DNA of 64,000 bases from Amycolatopsis methanolica 239 (GTDB lineage Bacteria > Actinomycetota > Actinomycetes > Mycobacteriales > Pseudonocardiaceae), in NCBI RefSeq assembly GCF_000739085.1, contig NZ_CP009110.1:5828001-5892000 (forward strand), written 5' to 3'. A model generated the notes under the pieces. It saw nothing but the letters and a program-made list of their open reading frames with translations, was not told the origin of the DNA and did not search any database. Positions 59,614 through 64,000 of this stretch are shown here, one piece after another. Numbering within the stretch: the stretch's first letter is position 1; the number at the start of each line of letters is the position of its first letter. A program made the position numbers and the translations under genes.

Positions 59614-61776
59614 TTATTCGAACCTTTCGCCGGCTTCGGCCTTCTTCACCAGCGACTCCGGCGGCTGGAAGTGCTCACCGTACTTCTCGGCCAGCTCCTT
59701 CGCCCTTGCCACGAAACCGGGCAGGCCGCCCTCGTACTGGTTGATGTACTGGATGACACCGCCGGTCCACGCCGGGAAACCGATGCCGAAGATCGAGCCG
59801 ATGTTGGCGTCCTGCACCGACGTCAGCACGCCCTCGTCGAAGCAGCGGACCGTCTCCAGCGCCTCGGCGAACAGCATGCGCTCCTGCAGGTCCTTGAACG
59901 GCACGTTGCCGCTGCCGGACTTGAACGCCTCGCGCAGACCGGGCCACAGTCCGACGCGCTTGCCGTTCTCGTCGTACTCGTAGAAGCCCGCACCAGACGA
60001 CCGGCCCTTCCGGTCAAACTCGTCGATCATCCGGTCGATGACCGCCTCGGAGGCGTGCGCCTTCCAGGTGCCGCCGGCCGCCTCGATCGCCGACTTGGTC
60101 TCCTCGCGGATCTTCCGCGGCAGGGTCAGCGTCAGCTCGTCCATCAGCTGCAGCGGCGGCGCCGGGTAGCCTGCCTGCGAACCGGCCTGCTCGATCGACG
60201 CCGGCTCGACACCTTCGCCGAGCGCGGCGACCGCCTCGTTGATGAACGTGCCGATCACCCGGCTGGTGAAGAAGCCGCGGCTGTCGTTGACCACGATCGG
60301 CGTCTTCTTGATCTGCAAGGTGTAGTCGAAGACCTTCGCCAGGGTGGCGTCCGAGGTCTTCTCCCCGCGGATGATCTCAACCAGCGGCATCTTGTCGACC
60401 GGCGAGAAGAAGTGGATGCCGATGAAGTCCTCCTGCCGCTGCACGCCCTGCGCGAGGCCGGTGATGGGCAGCGTGGAGGTGTTCGACCCGAGCACGGCGT
60501 CCGGGTTGACGATGTTCTCGATCTCGCCGAAGACCTTGTGCTTGAGCTCCTGGCTCTCGAACACGGCCTCGATCACGAAGTCCACCCCGGCGAAGTCCGC
60601 CGGGTCGGCCGTCGGCTTGATGCGCGCCAGCAGCGCGTCCGACTTCTCCTTCGTGGTCTTGCCCCGGGACAGCGCCTTCTCTTCGAGCTTGACCGCGTAG
60701 CCCTTGCCCTTCTCGGCCGCCTCCAGCGAGACGTCCTTGAGCACGACCTCGATACCGGCCTTCGCCGACACGTAGGCGATCGCGGCGCCCATCATGCCCG
60801 CGCCGAGCACGCCGACCTTCTGCGCCTGGTACTTCTCGTACCCGTCCGGCCGCGAGCCGCCGGAGTTGATGTGCTGCAGGTCGAAGAAGAACGCCTTCGT
60901 CATGTTCTTCGCGACCTGACCGGTGACCAGGCTGACGAAGTACCGGGTCTCGATCTGCGTCGCGGTCTCGATGTCGACCTGCGCGCCCTCGACCGCGGCG
61001 GCCAGGATGGCGCGCGGTGCGGGCATCGGGGCGCCCTTGAGCTGCTTGCGCAGGTTCGCCGGGAACGCGGGCAGGTTCGCCGCGAACTTCGGGTTCGACG
61101 GGGAACCGCCGGGCATCTTGTAGCCCTTGACGTCCCACGGCTGCTGCGCCTCGGGGTTGGCCTTCACCCACTCCTTGGCCTTCGGCAGCAGCTCGTCCAC
61201 ACTGGACACGACCTCGTGCACGAGGCCCAGCTCCAGCGCCTTCGCCGGCTTGTGCCGCTGGCCCTGCACCAGCACGTTCAGCACGGCGCTCTGGATACCA
61301 AGCAGCCGCACGGTGCGCGCCACGCCACCGCCGCCGGGCAGCAGGCCCAGCGTCACCTCGGGCAGGCCGATGACGGTGCCCGGCACGTCCGCGACGATCC
61401 GGTGGTGCGTGGCCAGCGCGATCTCCAGGCCACCGCCGAGCGCGGCACCGTTGATGGCGGCCACGACCGGCTTGCCAAGGGTCTCCAGCTTCCGCAGCTG
61501 GGCCTTCATGGCGTTGGTGCTCTCGGTGATCTCGGCCGCGTGCTCCGGCGTGGCCTGGATCAGGTCGCGCAGGTCACCACCCGCGAAGAAGGTCTTCTTC
61601 GCCGAGGTGATCACGACACCGGTGATCGAGTCCTTTTCGGACTCCAGCCGCTCGACCGTGTTCTTGAAGGACTCGCGGAAGTCGGCGTTCATCGTGTTCG
61701 CCGACTGGTTGGGGTCGTCCAGGGTGAGCACGACGATGCCGTCGGAGTCCTGGTCCCAGCGAATAGTGTTGGTCAT
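59614..61776 (-). CDS. fadB: Fatty-acid oxidation multifunctional enzyme (FadB/FadJ type)
   Basis: The 720-residue protein joins enoyl-CoA hydratase and L-3-hydroxyacyl-CoA dehydrogenase. The crotonase part (1-190) has the oxyanion motif FAGGDLRDL, INGAALGGGLEIALATHH and LPEVTLGLLPGGGG with the two catalytic glutamates. The NAD domain begins VGVLGAGMMGAAIA near 325, and GIHFFSPVDKMPLVEIIRG holds the catalytic histidine. The C-terminal domains (GFFTSRVIGTFINEA, then FGIGFPAWTGG) bind the acyl chain. It lies 2 bp after fadA and is followed by a strong terminator. Confidence 0.92.
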   Translation of the reverse strand: MTNTIRWDQDSDGIVVLTLDDPNQSANTMNADFRESFKNTVERLESEKDSITGVVITSAKKTFFAGGDLRDLIQATPEHAAEITESTNAMKAQLRKLETLGKPVVAAINGAALGGGLEIALATHHRIVADVPGTVIGLPEVTLGLLPGGGGVARTVRLLGIQSAVLNVLVQGQRHKPAKALELGLVHEVVSSVDELLPKAKEWVKANPEAQQPWDVKGYKMPGGSPSNPKFAANLPAFPANLRKQLKGAPMPAPRAILAAAVEGAQVDIETATQIETRYFVSLVTGQVAKNMTKAFFFDLQHINSGGSRPDGYEKYQAQKVGVLGAGMMGAAIAYVSAKAGIEVVLKDVSLEAAEKGKGYAVKLEEKALSRGKTTKEKSDALLARIKPTADPADFAGVDFVIEAVFESQELKHKVFGEIENIVNPDAVLGSNTSTLPITGLAQGVQRQEDFIGIHFFSPVDKMPLVEIIRGEKTSDATLAKVFDYTLQIKKTPIVVNDSRGFFTSRVIGTFINEAVAALGEGVEPASIEQAGSQAGYPAPPLQLMDELTLTLPRKIREETKSAIEAAGGTWKAHASEAVIDRMIDEFDRKGRSSGAGFYEYDENGKRVGLWPGLREAFKSGSGNVPFKDLQERMLFAEALETVRCFDEGVLTSVQDANIGSIFGIGFPAWTGGVIQYINQYEGGLPGFVARAKELAEKYGEHFQPPESLVKKAEAGERFE

Positions 61777-61778
61777 GA

Positions 61779-62990
61779 TCACACCCGCTCGATGATCGTC
61801 GCGATACCCATTCCGCCGCCGATGCACAGCGACAGCAGCGCGCGCCGCGCCTGGCGCCGCTCCAACTCGTCGACCATGGTGCCGAGGATCATGGCACCGG
61901 TCGCGCCGAGCGGGTGGCCCATCGCGATCGCCCCGCCGTTGACGTTGACCTTCTCGTCCGGCAGCTTCAGGTCCTTCATCCACTTCAGCACGACGGAGGC
62001 GAACGCCTCGTTCAGCTCGAACAGGTCGATGTCGTCGACCGTCAGGCCGGCGATGTCGAGGACCTTCTTCGTGGCCGGGGTGGGGCCGGTCAGCATGATC
62101 GTCGGGTCGGCCCCGGTGATCGCGGCCGCCACGATGCGGGCGCGCGGGGTCAGGCCCAGGTCCTTGCCGACCTGCTCGTTGCCGAGCAGCACCAGCGCGG
62201 CACCGTCGACGATGCCCGAGGAGTTGCCACCGGTGTGGACGTGGTTGATCTTCTCGACCGAGTGGTACTTCTGCAGCGCCACCGCGTCGAAACCACCGAA
62301 CTCGCCGATGGTCTCGAAGGCGGGCTTGAGCTTGGCCAGGCTCTCCAGCGTGGTCCCGGGGCGGCGGTGCTCGTCGTGGTCGAGGATCGTGACGCCGTTG
62401 ATGTCCTTGACCGGCACGACCGACTTCGCGAAGTAGCCGCCGGACCAGGCCGCCTCGGCCTTCTCCTGCGAGCGGACCGCGAACCGGTCGACGTCCTCGC
62501 GGCTGAAGCCCTCGATGGTGGCGATCAAATCCGCGCCGATGCCCTGCGGCACGAAGTACGTGTCGTAGTTCGTGGCCGGGTCGGTGAACATCGGGCCGCC
62601 GTCGGAGCCCATCGGCACCCGCGACATCGACTCGACGCCACCGGCGATGATCAGGTTCTCCCAGCCGGAGCGCACCCGGGCGGCGGCCTGGTTGACGGCC
62701 TCGAGACCCGAGGAGCAGAAGCGGTTGAGCTGCACACCGGCGACGGTGTCGGGCAGGCCTGCGGCCATCGCCGCGGCGCGCGCGATGTCGGCGCCCTGGT
62801 CACCGACCGGCGAGACGACGCCGAGGATGATGTCGTTGATCGCGGCCGGGTCCAGGCCGGGGTGCCGCGCCTGGAGTTCGTGAATCAGTCCGGTCACGAG
62901 GTCGATCGGCTTCACCCCGTGCAGGGATCCACCCTTGTTCTTGCCACGGGGCGTCCGGATCGCCTCGTAGATGTATGCCTCGTTGCTCAC
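61779..62990 (-). CDS. fadA: 3-Ketoacyl-CoA thiolase (FadA type)
   Basis: The 403-residue thiolase cleaves 3-ketoacyl-CoA to acetyl-CoA and a shortened acyl-CoA in the last step of beta-oxidation. The nucleophile is C92 in [39 protein letters not shown] with the catalytic histidine and the second cysteine in SLCIGGGMG are present. It starts at GTG 62990 and leads the fadA-fadB operon. The promoter TTGACA/TATGTT lies 60-90 bp upstream, next to the divergent TetR gene, which is the likely repressor. Confidence 0.92.
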   Translation of the reverse strand: MSNEAYIYEAIRTPRGKNKGGSLHGVKPIDLVTGLIHELQARHPGLDPAAINDIILGVVSPVGDQGADIARAAAMAAGLPDTVAGVQLNRFCSSGLEAVNQAAARVRSGWENLIIAGGVESMSRVPMGSDGGPMFTDPATNYDTYFVPQGIGADLIATIEGFSREDVDRFAVRSQEKAEAAWSGGYFAKSVVPVKDINGVTILDHDEHRRPGTTLESLAKLKPAFETIGEFGGFDAVALQKYHSVEKINHVHTGGNSSGIVDGAALVLLGNEQVGKDLGLTPRARIVAAAITGADPTIMLTGPTPATKKVLDIAGLTVDDIDLFELNEAFASVVLKWMKDLKLPDEKVNVNGGAIAMGHPLGATGAMILGTMVDELERRQARRALLSLCIGGGMGIATIIERV

Positions 62991-63045
62991 ACCGACGGTC
63001 CTTCCTGCTTACTGCATCCGTCTGGGTCTGACGCTAATTGCCACT

Positions 63046-63076
63046 AACATACTCTGCCTGAATCCCCTGGTGTCAA
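63046..63076 (-). promoter_or_regulatory. Promoter of fadA-fadB
   Basis: On the minus strand TTGACA (63076-63071) and TATGTT (63051-63046) are separated by 19 bp, slightly long for a sigma-70-type promoter. On the plus strand TTGCAG (63081-63086) and TAGAGT (63103-63108), 16 bp apart, can serve the divergent TetR gene. Confidence 0.5.
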
Positions 63077-63117
63077 CCGTTTGCAGGGGGCCTCACTCCG
63101 GCTAGAGTGGGATCACC

Positions 63118-64000
63118 ATGTCGAGCACCTCCCGTCGCCCCGACCGCAAGAGCCAGCTGGCCGGCCTCGCCGCCGAGCTGTTCCGCGCCCGCGGCTACCA
63201 CGGCGTCGGCATCAACGACATCGCCGCGGCGGCCGGCATCACCGGGCCCGCCCTGTACCGGCACTTCGCGGACAAGCAGGCGATCCTCGCGTACGTGCTG
63301 CTCGGCGGGGTGCGGGAGATGGAGGACGCGACCGCGGCCGCGTTGTCGAGCCTGCGGCGGCCGGACGGCGCGCAGGTGGAGCGGCTGTTGCGGGGCATCG
63401 CGGAGGCGTCGGTGGAGCGGCGCGACGTGGCGGCGCTGTGGCGGTGGGAGGGGCGGCACCTTTCGCCGGAGGACCAGCGCGAGATCGCCCGGCGGTCCAC
63501 GGCGCTGCTGTCGACCTGGGCCAAGGAGCTCATGAACCTGCGCGCCGACCTGGGGCCTGCGGACGCGGAGCTGCTGTGCTGGGCGGCGATGAGCGTGTTC
63601 GGCAGCGTTTCGGTGCACCGGACGTCCGTGGCGCGGAAGCGGTTCGCCGAGTTGCTGGCGGAGCTGGCGCGGCGGGTGCTGCACGTGCGGCTGCCGGACG
63701 CTGTTCCGGAGCCCGCGCTCGCCCCGGCCGGTGTCGGGGTGCCGTCCCGGCGGGAGCAGATCCTGTCGGCGGCCGCGGAGCTGTTCCACCGCAAGGGTTT
63801 CCACGCGGTGAGCATGGAGGACATCGGCGCGGCGGCCGGCATCGCGGGCCCGAGCGTGTACCGGCACTTTTCGAGCAAGGCGGCGCTGCTGGGGGCGATC
63901 GCGCGGCGGGCGGGCGACCGGTTGCTGCTGGACGCCGAACGGGTGCGCCTGAGCAGCGCCGATGAGACGGAGGCGTTGCGCGGGCTGATCGAGTCATACG
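63118..64000 (+). CDS. TetR family regulator with two HTH domains (cut by window end)
   Basis: The open frame runs from ATG 63118 to the window edge (294 codons). It contains two complete TetR_N domains. The first, near residues 10-55, has LAAELFRARGYHGVGINDIA and GPALYRHFADKQAI. The second, near 220-265, has ILSAAAELFHRKGFHAVSME and GPSVYRHFSSKAAL. They are similar to each other, as if by internal duplication, with one ligand domain between and presumably another after the edge. It is divergent from fadA-fadB and is therefore a candidate fatty-acid-responsive repressor. Confidence 0.85.
   Translation, partial: MSSTSRRPDRKSQLAGLAAELFRARGYHGVGINDIAAAAGITGPALYRHFADKQAILAYVLLGGVREMEDATAAALSSLRRPDGAQVERLLRGIAEASVERRDVAALWRWEGRHLSPEDQREIARRSTALLSTWAKELMNLRADLGPADAELLCWAAMSVFGSVSVHRTSVARKRFAELLAELARRVLHVRLPDAVPEPALAPAGVGVPSRREQILSAAAELFHRKGFHAVSMEDIGAAAGIAGPSVYRHFSSKAALLGAIARRAGDRLLLDAERVRLSSADETEALRGLIESY

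Overview
The window is high-GC DNA with the gene content of a filamentous actinomycete of the Pseudonocardiaceae, most like Amycolatopsis. This assignment is an inference from a SigK/RskA pair, a very large CtpI/CtpH-type P-type ATPase, a WS/DGAT acyltransferase, an LCP cell-wall ligase, a BldD-like regulator, frequent GTG/TTG starts and many small catabolic clusters each with its own regulator. There is no phage, plasmid, IS or CRISPR signature. It reads as a chromosomal accessory/catabolic region.

Layout. 0-5.5 kb: end of a membrane protein, an LCP protein, a BldD-like regulator followed by decayed copies of its own 3' end, and a Baeyer-Villiger-type monooxygenase with a divergent TetR. 5.6-13.2 kb: small proteins, an unusual tRNA, MerR with an NmrA-like gene, an aminotransferase, PhoX phosphatase, SRPBCC/KTSC genes, and the rskA-sigK pair. 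13.2-17.5 kb: dehydroshikimate dehydratase, TetR and an MHS transporter (quinate/shikimate to protocatechuate). 17.5-21.6 kb: a tightly overlapping UGSC-family operon of unknown chemistry with a divergent MFS transporter. 21.6-28.2 kb: mixed small genes, a DnaJ-NERD fusion, peptidase E and PaaX/MarR/XRE/GntR regulators. 28.2-31.5 kb: IclR plus a two-component styrene-monooxygenase-like pair and an epoxide-hydrolase-like enzyme. 31.5-40.3 kb: redox enzymes, SigJ-type sigma factor, TPP enzyme, glutathionyl-hydroquinone-reductase-like protein, WS/DGAT and an aldo/keto reductase.

40.9-59.3 kb holds a probable regulon. A FadR-type GntR gene, two maleate-isomerase/Asp-Glu-racemase-like genes, an amidase, a D-2-hydroxyacid dehydrogenase, a tartrate/D-malate-type dehydrogenase, a semialdehyde dehydrogenase, a class-III aminotransferase and a DUF3830 protein are grouped around three copies of the palindrome GATTGTC(A/G)ACAATC. 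A lipoprotein and the large P-type ATPase lie between the halves. A GlcD-like flavoprotein and a TPP enzyme follow. 59.6-63 kb is fadB-fadA beta-oxidation with a divergent double-HTH TetR cut by the window end.

Three features stand out beyond the genes. (1) A structured element of about 260 bp occurs twice, inverted, at 24781-25049 and 59294-59551, each time starting directly at a gene's stop codon. (2) At three loci (2.9, 32.5 and 51.2 kb) the 3' end of a gene is followed by decayed tandem copies of that same end, and a separate array of about 85-bp palindromic units sits at 40.4-40.9 kb. (3) Eight otherwise good genes carry a single-base frameshift, a stop or an internal deletion. Most look like one-base losses in G/C runs, so base-calling error must be excluded before any is called a true pseudogene.
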